From NCBI GenBank assembly GCA_037447655.1, contig JBBHKE010001358.1, forward strand, positions 1 to 43,430: a stretch of 43,430 nt of DNA, written 5' to 3'. Origin of the DNA: Zygnema cylindricum. Taxonomy: Eukaryota; Streptophyta; Zygnematophyceae; Zygnematales; Zygnemataceae. The translations under genes and the position numbers were made by a program. Below are positions 10,869-22,500 of the stretch, piece by piece (the first letter of the stretch is position 1; each line of letters opens with the position of its first letter). A model generated the notes under the pieces. That model searched no databases, had not been told where the DNA came from, and saw only the letters and a program-made list of their open reading frames with translations.

Positions 10869-11044
10869 TACTGTCAATTTGTGTAAAAATTACGAAGTTC
10901 CATGCGAAGTCTAGCCACGGAAAGGGATAAAATAGTGTTTCCATGCGCGGGCAACAAATATAAGTTATTATTATTAAGTTTACAAAGTTCAACCATGGAC
11001 ATCAATTATCAATCAGTCTATATCAAACAATATTTTTGTCCATA

Positions 11045-11617
11045 CACACTCTGTGAATCGCTATTAGAGCTAAGGGTAAAGAAAAGCTAGTGTTATTAAC
11101 CCTATTTTGGGTTCAAGGGCCTACCGCCGACAAAAACGAACTCTAATTTATACACCTAACACTAATTGGATGCATGTTCCCATATTGTAGCCGCGATGGT
11201 TTGCGTTCACATACTCAAAGCTTGAACATATGAAAACAAATTCTCACGATTTTCCCTCGCTTCATGATTTCGAATAAAATTTGAGTGCACTTTTCCGCGG
11301 CGACACGCTCGATTTCTCGTGTCGAAGCAAAACCTTCTTTACCTAATTTGCGTACCTCTATGTCAATTATTATTTGATTAATATCATCCTTACATTTGTT
11401 TTGTATGCTTTTGCAAAATTATGAGCAATTTTAGTACAGAACAACACATTTTGTATATAACACTAGTTAAACACGGTTCAAATTACAGTATTTAAGGTTA
11501 TTTTGACAATACTTATATAAACCAAAACAAAAATATAGTTTTTTTTTTTTTAGGTTCGAGGGTAAAAAATTGAGGGCGACGAGTTAGAGATTTTTACGTT
11601 AATACTGATTCACGACG
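11045..11617. mobile_element. Family A-like element, right arm of a large inverted pair
   Basis: It begins with a degenerate terminus (CACTCTGTGAATCGCTATTA) after TA and ends with AATACTGATTCACGACG before TA (11618-11619). It is about 573 bp and non-coding. Its left ~370 bp is the inverse of 10500-10868, separated by a 176-bp unique spacer. Confidence 0.65.
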
Positions 11618-11619
11618 TA

Positions 11620-13040
11620 CTGTATCACAACCATCACTAATAATGAATTACTATTATTTCCTAATTCATTGACACCATTTCCAGTGTTGAGTTTGAGATT
11701 AACACCGTTAAAGTAATTAAATGTTTGAAGAGTAGTTTGACATTTTTACCTTAATTTTAAGCCTTTTTTGAAGGTTATATGTTGTACGTAGAAAACATAA
11801 AGTTCAGATGAGGTTCGAACTATACAATCTTTTTTTTCTTCTTTGGCCAAAAGGGAGTTTGCTAATATTTGTTCACGTCGGTTCTTACCATGATTGTACT
11901 AACACAATAAGGGTTGTCACCCATCAAGCGTTGCAAGTAATCATACTAACAAGTTTTCTGGCAATAATATTTTGATCGCTTATCCATCAAATTGTGTCAC
12001 CGGTCACCTATCCGTTATGTGTTTTATTGTTAGTGGTACAACATTGGTTCTTGTTTAGTAGCCGAGAAAAATCAAAGATATTAAAAGCAAAAAAAATAAA
12101 CTTCTTGTTTGTACCGACGGACGGAATTTAAGTGATGTCTACAACTATTTAATTATAAGATCTTTATCTGTGTATTTTATCATCGTACGAATTGCGCCAT
12201 TATGTTTTAAACGCAAATTCCTTTACATGAAGACCAATAGAGTAGATATGAACCCACTCTGTCCGAAGGCACATGGCCTTTGCCACTTGTAAGGTTCTCA
12301 TTGCTCGTCCACTGTTGATCATAATTTTTTTATTTCGAAGTGTACCAACTATGCACATCCAGTGTGTGGATAGTGTCCTCCGCGAGAACACTTTTTGACA
12401 CTTGCCAAACATTGAACTAAAGCTTATAGCACACTAAACTACGTTCCTTTGAAACGTAAATGGATTAACCATCGCGGTTTTATTATGAAATCTTCTTCAT
12501 TTTCTATTATTACTTACCCTAAATAGAGTTGACCCAGCATGATGTACATACCTGGGATGACTATTATCACAGCTGGCACATTTGTTTTGCATTAAATCCG
12601 ACAGCTTCTGGTACAGTTCGTACTTAGTACCTGTACCGCGATTATTATACTAACCCTAGCCGACAAATTAAATTACATATTCGAAACGGATCCTTATTTA
12701 TTGCGAACAGTCCGGTTTCCGTATCCAAAATTTGATTCCCGACATGCCATCCTCATGTGAGAAGTACAGTCGACATTTATCCGCAAAATCTGATCCACAA
12801 AGGCATTTATTCACTACCAATCATCACACGTGGATTACCATACGTGTCCATGCGCACTTCGCTATTAAAAAAATGAAGGCAATTGTGCGGATACGGGCAA
12901 ATATTATTGGGACACGATATTCCAAGTGCGTATCTTTTTTGAGATAAATAGGATTTTCTGCATAGATGTCTCATTCGTACGGATTTTGACATTTTTACGA
13001 AATTTCGTTATTTTTTTAGATTTTGAATCTTTCGTTAAAT
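11620..13040. other. AT-rich gene-poor stretch
   Basis: I recognise no gene. Short frames (12412-12200 minus, 12732-12947 plus) have no family resemblance and no splice context. Confidence 0.4.
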
Positions 13041-13059
13041 GTGCATACTTTTCGTAAAA

Positions 13060-13590
13060 AAGTGTACGGAAAATGTACGAAAATTTCAAAAAGAGACTTT
13101 TTGTTTCCGCACGCAAAGTTTGAAAGAAATTTGTACGGTACGGATACAACGTACGGAAATTTATAAAAGTGACGCTTCATTTCCGCGCGCGAAGTTTGAA
13201 AAAAAAATGTACGGCACGGGTACAACGTACGTAAATTTCTAAAAGTGACTTTTCATTTTCGCGCGCGAAGTTTGAAAGAAATTTGTACGGTACGGATACA
13301 GCGTACGGAAATTTATAAAATTGACGTTTCATTTCCGCGCGCGAAGTTTGAAAGAAATTTGTACGGTACGGGTACAACGTACGGAAATTTCTAAAAGTGA
13401 CGTTTAATTTCCGCGCGAGAAGTTTGAGGTAAGGTACGGATACAACGTACGGAAATTTCTAAAATTGACGTTTCATTTTCGCGCGCGAAGTTTGAAAGAA
13501 ATTTGAACGGTACGGATACAGCGTACGGAAATTTAAAATAGTGACGTTTCATTTTCGCGCGCGAAGTTTGAAAGAAATTTGTACGGTTCA
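13060..13590. repeat. ~75-bp tandem satellite, about seven units
   Basis: Each unit runs GAAGTTTGAAAGAAATTTGT - ACGGTACGGATACAACGTAC - GGAAATTT - (a/t)AAAAGTGACGTTTCAT - TTTCGCGCGC. The period is 74-78 bp, with one short unit near 13421-13488. The unit contains short palindromes (CGCGCGCG, GTACGGTAC-like). Overlapping minus-strand frames encode a repeated ~25-residue peptide because the period is often a multiple of three; I do not regard these as genes. Confidence 0.9.
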
Positions 13591-13680
13591 TCATTACAAC
13601 GAAGCCGCCATTGAATCCGCCATTGAAGGCTCGATTGAAGCCACACTTGAAGCTTCCACAAACCTCTTCACAGGCAGCCA

Positions 13681-13742
13681 TGTCTAGGTCTCGAGGAGCA
13701 GAGTGGGAGCATGTTAAGGCTCTAAAGGGATATGATGGATTT
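13681..13742 (+). pseudogene. Possible hAT-transposase N-terminal (BED finger) fragment
   Basis: MSRSRGAEWEHVKALKGYDG resembles the leader of plant hAT transposases, where a W-E-H/Y-V motif precedes the BED-type Cys2-His zinc finger. The expected zinc-finger cysteines do not follow; the frame runs into a T-rich tract and then AT-rich sequence. If genuine it is a truncated remnant. The match is short and chance is possible. Confidence 0.3.
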
Positions 13743-13939
13743 TTTTTTTTTCATTATGATTTTCTCATTATTCAAATTGAAATACAAAAATGGTTATTTT
13801 TTGCTTCAATTCTGAATTTATCATTATTAAGTGTTGACATACAGCTTTTTTTTCAATTGTGATTTTACCATTATTCAATTTTGATATTTAAAAATGGTTT
13901 TGTTTTGCTTCAATTGTAAATTTGTGAATGTTGGCATGT

Positions 13940-14160
13940 TGTAATAGCGCTGGCATGGCGCATGGAGGGCGTCGGCGCTGACTTGGCGCCGACAGGGGGC
14001 CGGGAAGACGCCGGCGCGCGCGCTGACAGGGCGCCGGCCCTGCCTCAGCGCTCGCGACGAGTCCAGCGCCGAGGCAGTCTGGTCGCTGGCGACGTGACAG
14101 TCTGATCGCTGGTTGCCGGTTCAGCGTCCAGCGAAGAGACAGCGTCGTCGCTGGTTTTCG
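13940..14160. other. CpG/GC-rich island in AT-rich surroundings
   Basis: About 220 bp with dense GCGCTG/GGCGCC/GCCGGCGCG motifs, sharply bounded by AT-rich DNA on both sides. Repeats of (c/g)GCGCTGgc and CAGCG suggest an amplified short unit. No coding frame is recognised across it. Confidence 0.6.
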
Positions 14161-14281
14161 TTTGGAACTTTTGAAATTTTGATTAAGTTGTCATCGTATT
14201 TTTCGTTATCAATTACATGTTTTACTATTTTTTAACTTTAATTTTTAGTATGGAGTCAAAGTCGGTCAACGCATTTTAAAA

Positions 14282-14623
14282 TTGTTGAACTTTGTTTCAT
14301 GCGCATATTCGTTATTTTTTTGGCGTTTCATGCGTGCGTTTTATGCGCATGAGACATCTATGATTTTCTGTCACGGCGAATGGGTCGGCTGTCGGGGGGG
14401 TAGTCCCGTCATTTCTTTTCTTGCCGGTAAAGTATTGACGGCGTTTGAGTTGGCCGTCCGACCGACAATGAAAGGCTCAAAGATTTGCCGGGCAATTTTG
14501 AGAAGTATATTGGGCCGTCCGTTTTCGTTTTTTTTGAGGATGTCTTATATTGTGGATGCGAGAAGATTTTCTCGCAATCTTCCCCTTCTTGGGGAGGAAT
14601 GCCCAATCACGTTCAAGTTTTGA
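14282..14623 (+). other. Unrecognised 113-codon open frame
   Basis: The frame has ordinary composition but matches nothing I know. A different plus frame over 14470-14640 (LPGNFEKYIGPSVFVFFEDV) also looks protein-like. One of the two may be a decayed or captured coding segment; no splice model is convincing. Confidence 0.15.
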
Positions 14624-14816
14624 GGAGAGTAAGTCAAAAATATCGGCGACTTGCGTAAGAGGCAAACGCTCCTGGAAAAGTATGGGCCACTTAAAATCGT
14701 CAAAAATTTGGAGGTAAACTAAACGGCTAACTCAAAAAAGGTGACGTCTAATGAATGAAATTAGGCGGAAATCATGTAGCCGTCAATTTGTGGCCGCTTG
14801 CGGCCATCTCCAGCTA

Positions 14817-15797
14817 CACCGCTAATCGTTATTAATGGTGACGTTTTTTCCGCTTGTCGGATTGTCAATCCGACGGTTGCTATTAGAAGGCAAGATTCTC
14901 ACCTTTCTATTGGCGTTATCCGAATGACTATCCGACAAGTGTGCGCGGAAAAGATGTTTAAGGGTAACCTTCCATCAGGCGTTCCCAGTAATAGTACGGT
15001 CACGTTTACCGGTAGTAAAATTTGTAACACCTTCCTTCATGTTGGCCACTGAAGCTAAAATTGTTGACTTGTTAGATTGCGATTGGTACCACGTAGGGTC
15101 CTGTTGAGCCGCTCGGGAATAATCATCATTTCGAAAAGGACAAAATCGCAACTGCGTATGTGTACGGATAGACGCCGATTAAAATATCTTAGTAACGTCA
15201 CGCTAATGTACAATCTGAACGTTCTTAGGGTTGTCGTCGTACCAAAGGCCACGAAAACCGTTGCAAAATTAAAGTTTGTACAAATGTCGAAGAATGTACC
15301 ATTTTGTACGTGAATGGATTATCGCTGTACCTACTTGATTGTCCACATTTATGAAAGAGGCGTGACATGATGTCCTACAACCAAGATTTTGTCGTCGAAC
15401 AGGCTGACTTTGATGTCAAACGCTACACGCCATTTGCCACATGTAAGTTTATAGCTTCACGTCTGTTGTGGATCGACTCTGATTTTACAAGTGGACCAAT
15501 ACAAGCGTCCAGTAAGCGCTAAGTGTCCTCCTGAGGATAGTCGGAGGAGACTCGGCAGGTACTGGATAGAAAGGGCGTTTGCGTCGAGAATTCAAAATCG
15601 GACGGTGGGAGCTTTCGCCAAAAAGTTTGGAGAATCTTAACGAATTTTTAGTAAACATCTTTGGTAAAAAAACAGAAAAAAACAGTACGACCTTGTACGG
15701 AAGAGTACTTTCTCCAGTAAACAACCCCACTTTTCGCCTGATGGAAGGTTACCCTAAGTGGCGTAAAAAAGTTTAACACTAATAACGATTCGCGGTG
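14817..15797. mobile_element. Family B MITE, copy 3, interrupted by another MITE
   Basis: The left part (14817-14961) starts CACCGCTAATCGTTATTAAT. The right part (15755-15797) ends AATAACGATTCGCGGTG. Together they make a normal-sized family B copy (about 190 bp) split at its gatgttTAAgtggcg block by the 793-bp element at 14962-15754. The TA is intact on the left flank; the right flank reads AA. Confidence 0.82.
14962..15754. mobile_element. Family F PIF/Harbinger-like MITE nested in family B
   Basis: The termini are GGGTAACCTTCCATCAGGCG and its exact complement (15735-15754). TAA is duplicated on both sides (14959-14961 and 15755-15757), and the uninterrupted target can be read from other family B copies as gatgttTTAAgtggcg. 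A TAA/TTA target with GGG-type termini is the hallmark of PIF/Harbinger (Tourist-like) elements. The 793 bp carry no recognisable transposase. Confidence 0.88.
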
Positions 15798-15807
15798 AAG
15801 TACAGTA

Positions 15808-16024
15808 CACCGTGTATCGCTATTAGGGTTAATAATTTTTTCGCCGCTTCAAACATTTTTTCTCCGTACACACTTGTCCAATTTTCATTTTGAGACCATC
15901 AATCGGAAGCTGAGAATCTCACCTTTCAATCGCCACCGTCCGATTCATAATCTGACAAGTGTGTACGGGAAAAAAATGTATTAAGTGGCAGAAATAATGT
16001 TAACACTAATAGCGATTCGCGGTG
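15808..16024. mobile_element. Family B MITE, copy 4
   Basis: A 217-bp copy with termini CACCGTGTATCGCTATTAGG and CTAATAGCGATTCGCGGTG, flanked by TA. Removing the element leaves AAGTACAG-TA-CTGTACTT, an 18-bp perfect palindrome, as the insertion site. It sits only ten bases from the end of copy 3. Confidence 0.92.
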
Positions 16025-16500
16025 TACTGTACTTTTTGCGTATCGTAGACGATATGATTTTTAGATTCGTATCCGTATTGGATACTTTCGTGTCCGCAGT
16101 CACCTCCAAAATCTCCAAAAATTACTTGCCGTACTGCCGTACTTAATAGTAAAATCTATTGCTAAATAGTACTAAAGCAAGACTATGTGACGTTACAAGA
16201 TTCCAGCTGTCCAGGACTCCAAATGTTTTCCTGCCTTCTTCCGTACAGTGGACGGAAACACAATCTAAGATTTGTACCATATACGATCACAACATCTCCG
16301 TACAGATGCAGTTACGGCGAATCAATTTCCTCATTCAAGACCGTACAATTTCATTTTTGATAATGACAGTCCATTTTCCCTCCGCGCCACTTTTCTCTCC
16401 CGCTCTCTTTCCCCTCCCTCTCTCTTCGACCTTTTTCCCACTCCCATCCTCCTCCCTCTCACCCTTTAAAAAAATTCTTCGCCACGTCTTATACTTGTTT
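16025..16500 (+). promoter_or_regulatory. Upstream region of the Root cap gene with a CT tract
   Basis: A CT-rich tract at about 16375-16465 ends some 40 bp before the start codon at 16503. CT-rich leaders are common in plant core promoters and 5' UTRs. I see no convincing TATA box. The region is otherwise unremarkable. Confidence 0.35.
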
Positions 16501-16502
16501 AA

Positions 16503-19500
16503 ATGACATGTGTCTTGATTCTAATAGCCTTTGTATGCTCTTTCTCCTCTCACATTTACCCCATTTATGCCCGAAGTTGTAAAAATTACAAAAAAAGTTA
16601 TGGTTGCTTGACGGGAAGTTGCAAGGAAGGTGGCACCTTGGGAACCTGGATTCTCCCTCCGGGAAGTTTATATAATACTTGGAAAAGGACGGGGGGAGTA
16701 GGTCGGTGGAACGGACAAAAATTGAAGTCAGTTTTTGTCGCCAATGCTTTGTTGTCGAGAATGCAAAAGGACAAAATCTTGCTTTTCTTGGCAATGGGAA
16801 AAGTGGGTATAAAATCTCTAGTAATGAAGTGTTGAGCATAGGTTTTGGATGGGCACTTTGGCAAGAGAAAAACAAAATTGAGAGGGATATGGCAAATTTG
16901 ACCAGTGAAATTAACAAATGTATTACAAAATTGAGGTAGGATGAAGAAAATGTGACGAGTGAAATTAGCAAATGGGCAAAAGTATTGAGTATTGAGTATG
17001 AGATATTTCAGTTCAAGAATTCTAAAGATTGGGAGCGAAAATTTGAAAATTGAGCATGGAGAATTTTAAATTAAGGACAAACAATGTGGCGTTACTAGAA
17101 AGAATAAAATTGAGCAATGGAAAACATACAAACAAACTTATTTCAAAGTTTATTTTAAAGCTTATTCCAAAGTTTACTCTACAGTTTTTTTCGAAGTTTC
17201 TTTTTTGTTGGAGATGTGAGTGAATATGGAAAATTCGTTGGGAAGTAAATATGAAAAAGTGAAAATTGGGCATGATATTGACAAAATAAGCAAATGTCAA
17301 TATAAAATTGAAGAATATTGGACATGACACATGAATTCGAACAATCTATTAAAAAAAAACCGGCATTGGGGCTAAACTTCATGGGATTTGATGAACATTG
17401 GAGGAAACAAATTTGAGTTTGGAGACTTTTGATGATATTTTTTGAATTGAGCGGGAAATGTTTTAACATTAGGCATGAGAAACTATGAAGGAATCATTAT
17501 GTGTAAACGCGAAATTAGAATGTATAATGCTAGTTTAGTGTAGTGAGACGTGGCGGATTGTAGTCCACTCACCTTACGTTTATGATTTTCGGCCAAAAAA
17601 AGTAGCACCAAATTGATATAATTAGCTCTGATAGCAATTGGCAGTGTAGTTATTAGAAAAAAAACAATGTGCACTCAAGAAATTATATAGCTTTTATGTT
17701 TTAGTCCCAAAATAATAGTTTGACATTTGATGAAAAATACCTTTCTGATAGTCTGCCGGAGGATTGACATTGAACATTCGACTGTAATCATCAATCTTCC
17801 TCCTTTCCGTTTCATCAGTTTTTCCTTTTGTCGGTTTCTTTCTTCATCTCCACGAGCTGCTTCCCCTTAAAAAAAAACAAGTTTCTTTCTCTATTTTTTA
17901 CCCACGCAGGTTACGATCTTGTATTTTGTATTTGGAGAAAAACAAAGGACCTAGATGCAACAATCGTGGAAACCAACTCAGTCGCGTCGGAAGCAAGTGT
18001 CAAAAACCGCCAAAACCCAAACCGTGCCAAGAAGGCATTCCATGTCAAACATCCGTAAAAGGTGACCCCCATTTTGTCGGTGCGCATGGAACGCATTTTG
18101 ACTTCAGTGGATCTCCAAATAGAAGTTTTTGTATATTGACAAATCGAAGAATTCACCTCAACATGAAGTTGGAAGGGTTCTTGGACAACCGTACGGAAAG
18201 TGCCACGTTGTTACGGAACGGAAAAGCGGTTCGCACATGGATCCAAGAAGTTGGGTTAATTTGGGAATCAGGAGGGAAAAAATATACCTTACGACTCGCG
18301 GCCAATTAAGGGAAGGCGACTTCCAAGGAGGCGAGTTATTTACAATATGTCGAGGCAAGTGGGGTGGAGTTAAGGCGATTGAAGGTAATTTTCAAGTGAT
18401 GTTACTTTTTTTTTTTGTTTATTTTTTATTCATTCTTATTTTATTTGTGACAAGATTGTTGTGACTCTTTGTCTAAATTTCTTGCCATTTATGGCTTGAA
18501 CTTCTAATGGTCAAAATCGATATTGAATCGAAGAGATCGGCAATGATTGCATAGACTTACTCAGTGTACGGATTGTACTTCCATAAGATTGTACTGGAAA
18601 AAATCATAACTTGGAAGGGTCTTTCATATTTGTTTCACTTGAACAGAAAAAAATATTGAAGTTGTGATTTCAACATGTTTAGCTGTCCATTTGATATTAC
18701 TTAAGATTATACGAAAAGCTTTGCATTTAATTTGAGGGGCATATTTTATGTTTGAATATATTTTAATATCAAAGGTTTAAGTAGCCTCGCATTCTAGGAA
18801 TGCCACTGAGAACAAAAATGATGCTTAAAAAATGCTATCGGATATGTTATACTGAGAAGATTTTTTTCTTATAATATGTTTTTAACATTATGCTTAACGT
18901 TACATGGTTTTTTTTGGGAAGTTGGCGGTTTCAGATAATTCCATGTCACTTTAGCCAGATCCGACTAAAAAAAACCTTAAAAACCCAAAAAATCCTTAAA
19001 ACCCAAAAAATCCTTAAAAACCCAGAAAAAACCTTAAAAACCCAAAATATCCTTAAAACCCAAAAAATCCTTAAAAACCCAAAAAAACCTTAAAAACCCA
19101 AAAAATCCTTAAAAAACCCAAAAAATCCTTTAAAACTAGTGACTGCTTACAATTCATAAAAACTCCTTCTTAACGGTATCAAAACCCAAGTTACTCTCAC
19201 TGTTTGGCAGGAGGGCGAGGAAATGAGCCTCGCTGGAGGTCTCTCATTGGTCAAGCGACCTTCAGAAACGGAAGGAGAATATCAAAGTGATTTTTTGTCG
19301 GTGAAAATAGACGGTTTATTAGATATGGACGTCCGGCTACGAGCGGCAAATCCTAAACTGCAACTGCCGGACAATCCGTTCGTCCACTTTCAGTTGGGGA
19401 TAGACTGGGTCAACGTAAGTCAACTTCCGTACAATGCCACGTCAATACTACAGTACACCGCCAATCGTTATTAGTGTGTAAGTTTTTTTAGCGTATACGA

Positions 19501-22500
19501 ATAATTAGCGAGGTTTACGCTAATTGGGAATTTGAAAATTTTCGAAGAAATCGTCTATTCTAATTAGGAATTAGGTTTTTTTTTAAATAGTGTGGATAAT
19601 TCTATTTGAGAATAAAAATAAAAAAAAGCGGGACGGAATTAGCATACACAACGCTAATAACGATTCGCGGTGTACGGTACACCGTGTATCGCTATTAGTG
19701 TTAATAAATTTTTCGCCACTTAAAACATCTTTTCTCCGTACACACTTGTCGGATTTCCAATTTGAGACCGCCAATCGGAAGCTGAGAATCTTATCTTTCA
19801 ATCGCAACCGTCAGATCCACAGTTGGACAAATGTGTACGGAGAAAAGATGTTTTAAGTGGCGAAAAAAACATCAATACTAATACCGATACAAGGTGTAGA
19901 GTGAAACATTTTTCGGGCAGGCAAAAAGTTTTTTTTCTGGCCGGATAATTTTCCAGTTTTGAATCGTGACGCTCAAAAAACAGCCCAACGGTGCAACGCA
20001 GGGAGGGAGGGCAGATTGGGAGGGAGGTAGGGCAGATTGGGAAGGAGGGAGGGAGGGAAAGAGGGAGGGGGGGAGGGAGGGAGGGAGGGTTGCTTGGATA
20101 TCATTACCTGATAATGGTTCTTTTTTTTTGTTGTTTTCGAGTTATGAGTATAATTTTAAAGATGAAAAGGAGGTGAAGGAAAGGAAAGGAAAAGAAAGTA
20201 AAACAATGGTAAGTTTAATTTTAAGGTGAAAAGAAGGCGAAGGAAGGGAAAAAATTGAAGTTAAAGAAAGGTAAGTAAAATTTTTAGAATAAGGTGGTGA
20301 AAGAATGGGGAAAAAATGGTAAAAGTAAGATATGTTTAATTTTTTTAAGGTTGAAATAAGGCGAAAAATCGAAAAGAAAAATAAGGAAGTAAAGTAATGG
20401 TTCAAACAGTTGCTTGTTTATGTCGCCACTTTTCGTTTCAGGTGAGGTTTTTTTTTTTTTTTAAGCGTCCCTTTTTGTTTTGGGGTCTCGAGCGGTCACC
20501 TTGGAAAAATTATATGATATTGTACAGGTCAAAAACGATTGCTTGTTACGGACGGATTTGTGTCATTCGGCCCTTAATCGTACGGCAGCATGAATCATAT
20601 CGCGACGGTTTAGTTGACGTGAGATGATGTCAAGGGCGATTCACGTCCAAATAAAACAAAAAGGACATTCATTTCCTCATCTCATTCATCATCCATTTCT
20701 AATGTGAATGCAGCATGATACCTATTACAAATATCATATTAATTACTAGTGATTTTTTCTCTCTCAAGTATTTTATATTTCAGTGATAGTTGCCTAGCAG
20801 GCTTAAAGCTTTAATTCAAAAAGATTTTAGAGAATTGGAATCAATACAATAATCTGGCAGTAAAGAAGGCCGACACATATTATGGCACAAGTACAGACTT
20901 TGTATTCTCTGACACATCGTGATAATGAAAGTGTCATTTTAAAGAAGACACTCTTAATAGTCCAGTATTAGTTCACAAGGCTGAAATGTCAAAAAGATTT
21001 AAGTTTCAAAACAGTGCTGGACATATGTTTAGCAGAACAGACTTCCTGTAGATTATTCCAACATCCAGTTTTTCAGTTTATATCCAGACATCGAAGAACC
21101 TATATGAAAAAACATTTCAAAAGATTTTGGAGTTGGTATAAATCAGCAAACATAGTAAGATCTTGTGTACGTGGAAGGAACATAAACCATATACACCGTA
21201 AATATCAAATTACTGACATACACTTCATACAACCAGCAACACTTACGCTTTTAGAAGCACCAGTGGATAAGGTATAGGTAACAAGAGAAAACAAGTAGAT
21301 CAACACCACATCTTCGACTAGATCAATGCCTGCTTGAGACAAATTTACAAGTCGGGATAGCAGTTCAACAAGAACCCTTTTCAACATTCACATACAATAT
21401 CTAACTGTCACAGATCCATAATCAAACATCACCAACACCATATCATAATAGAAAGGCGTCACCAACACGATTAAGAGAAGCAATCACATCTGAGGTATTC
21501 TCACTGGATACATGTCAAAACTACAACATTCAGAATCACCACACCATATGATTGAAAAAATAATAAACGGAAACCTCAGAATATACTGAAACAAATTGAA
21601 TCATTGCCAACAAAAGTGTTGGAACTCCTTAGACACCCAAGGTCCAGGCAATACAAATTTCCTCTCCCCATTACAGATTTTTCCCAATTTATCAAAAGAG
21701 CTTCCACTTACTCAAAAATACTTTCCCACCTCTTCAAAAAAATACTTCCAACCTTCCCTAACAGATACTTTCCACTTACCACTTTCCCTAAGTATACTTT
21801 TCCCTCCCCCCTACATTTACTTCCCACTTCCCTGCCTCTAGAAGATAACCCAAGAAACCAAACTTGAACAACATCGAGACTAAGCGCATGAATTGCAATG
21901 TCCTATCGGACATTTCTTGCTGACTTTCAATAACTGTTACCAGTAGTACTCAGTAAATCACAATAGAACCAAAATGAGTCTAGAGAGTGCTAAGATAACA
22001 ATTTGCAAACTGCAGGTTATTTCCAGCGGGGATTGCCCATCTCGTCTGTTCGTATACACCTTGTGAAACAAATCACCTCCAAATATATCCCCTTCACTTT
22101 TACCACACGGTATCAATTGCCCACAATACAGGTTCGGATCATACCCGTCGGTATGAGTAGATGCCGTCAACATCTAGAAAACGTTGACAGATCAAAAGAT
22201 CTTGATAAGAAACAATGAAAAAACTTCAATATACTATTTATGCAACTTGCTACGAGATCACCCGAAACATGAAACGTAGTTCCAAGCAAGCCACAAAATT
22301 AGTGAACAGCGTAATAATCCAAACCTATATACAAACCCAAAAGCGGGATATAAACCAGACAACCCTTCAAACCCAGCGTAGAATGGACCACGAGCCGTTT
22401 GCCCAAACGAAAAGCTTACCATTCAAAAAAGAGGTAGCTTCTCTGGTCACATACCTACAACGAAGGCACTTAGAGCAGGCTAGACCTAACCTAAAATTCC

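Noticed and set aside
13016-13681. Minus-strand repeat protein encoded by the satellite
   Set aside because: The frames break between units when the period is not a multiple of three, start codons recur only by repetition, and there is no conservation of residues over bases.
16489-16971. 160-codon minus-strand frame over Root cap exon 1
   Set aside because: The plus strand has a signal-peptide exon with an upstream in-frame stop and a donor phased to exon 2. The minus frame has no family resemblance.
18129-18384. A -1 frameshift reading of Root cap exon 2 (frame continuing REGDFQGGELF)
   Set aside because: The original frame after the TAA matches the family better (SYLQYVEASGVELRRLK) and its phase joins exon 3, so a nonsense codon explains the data and a frameshift does not.
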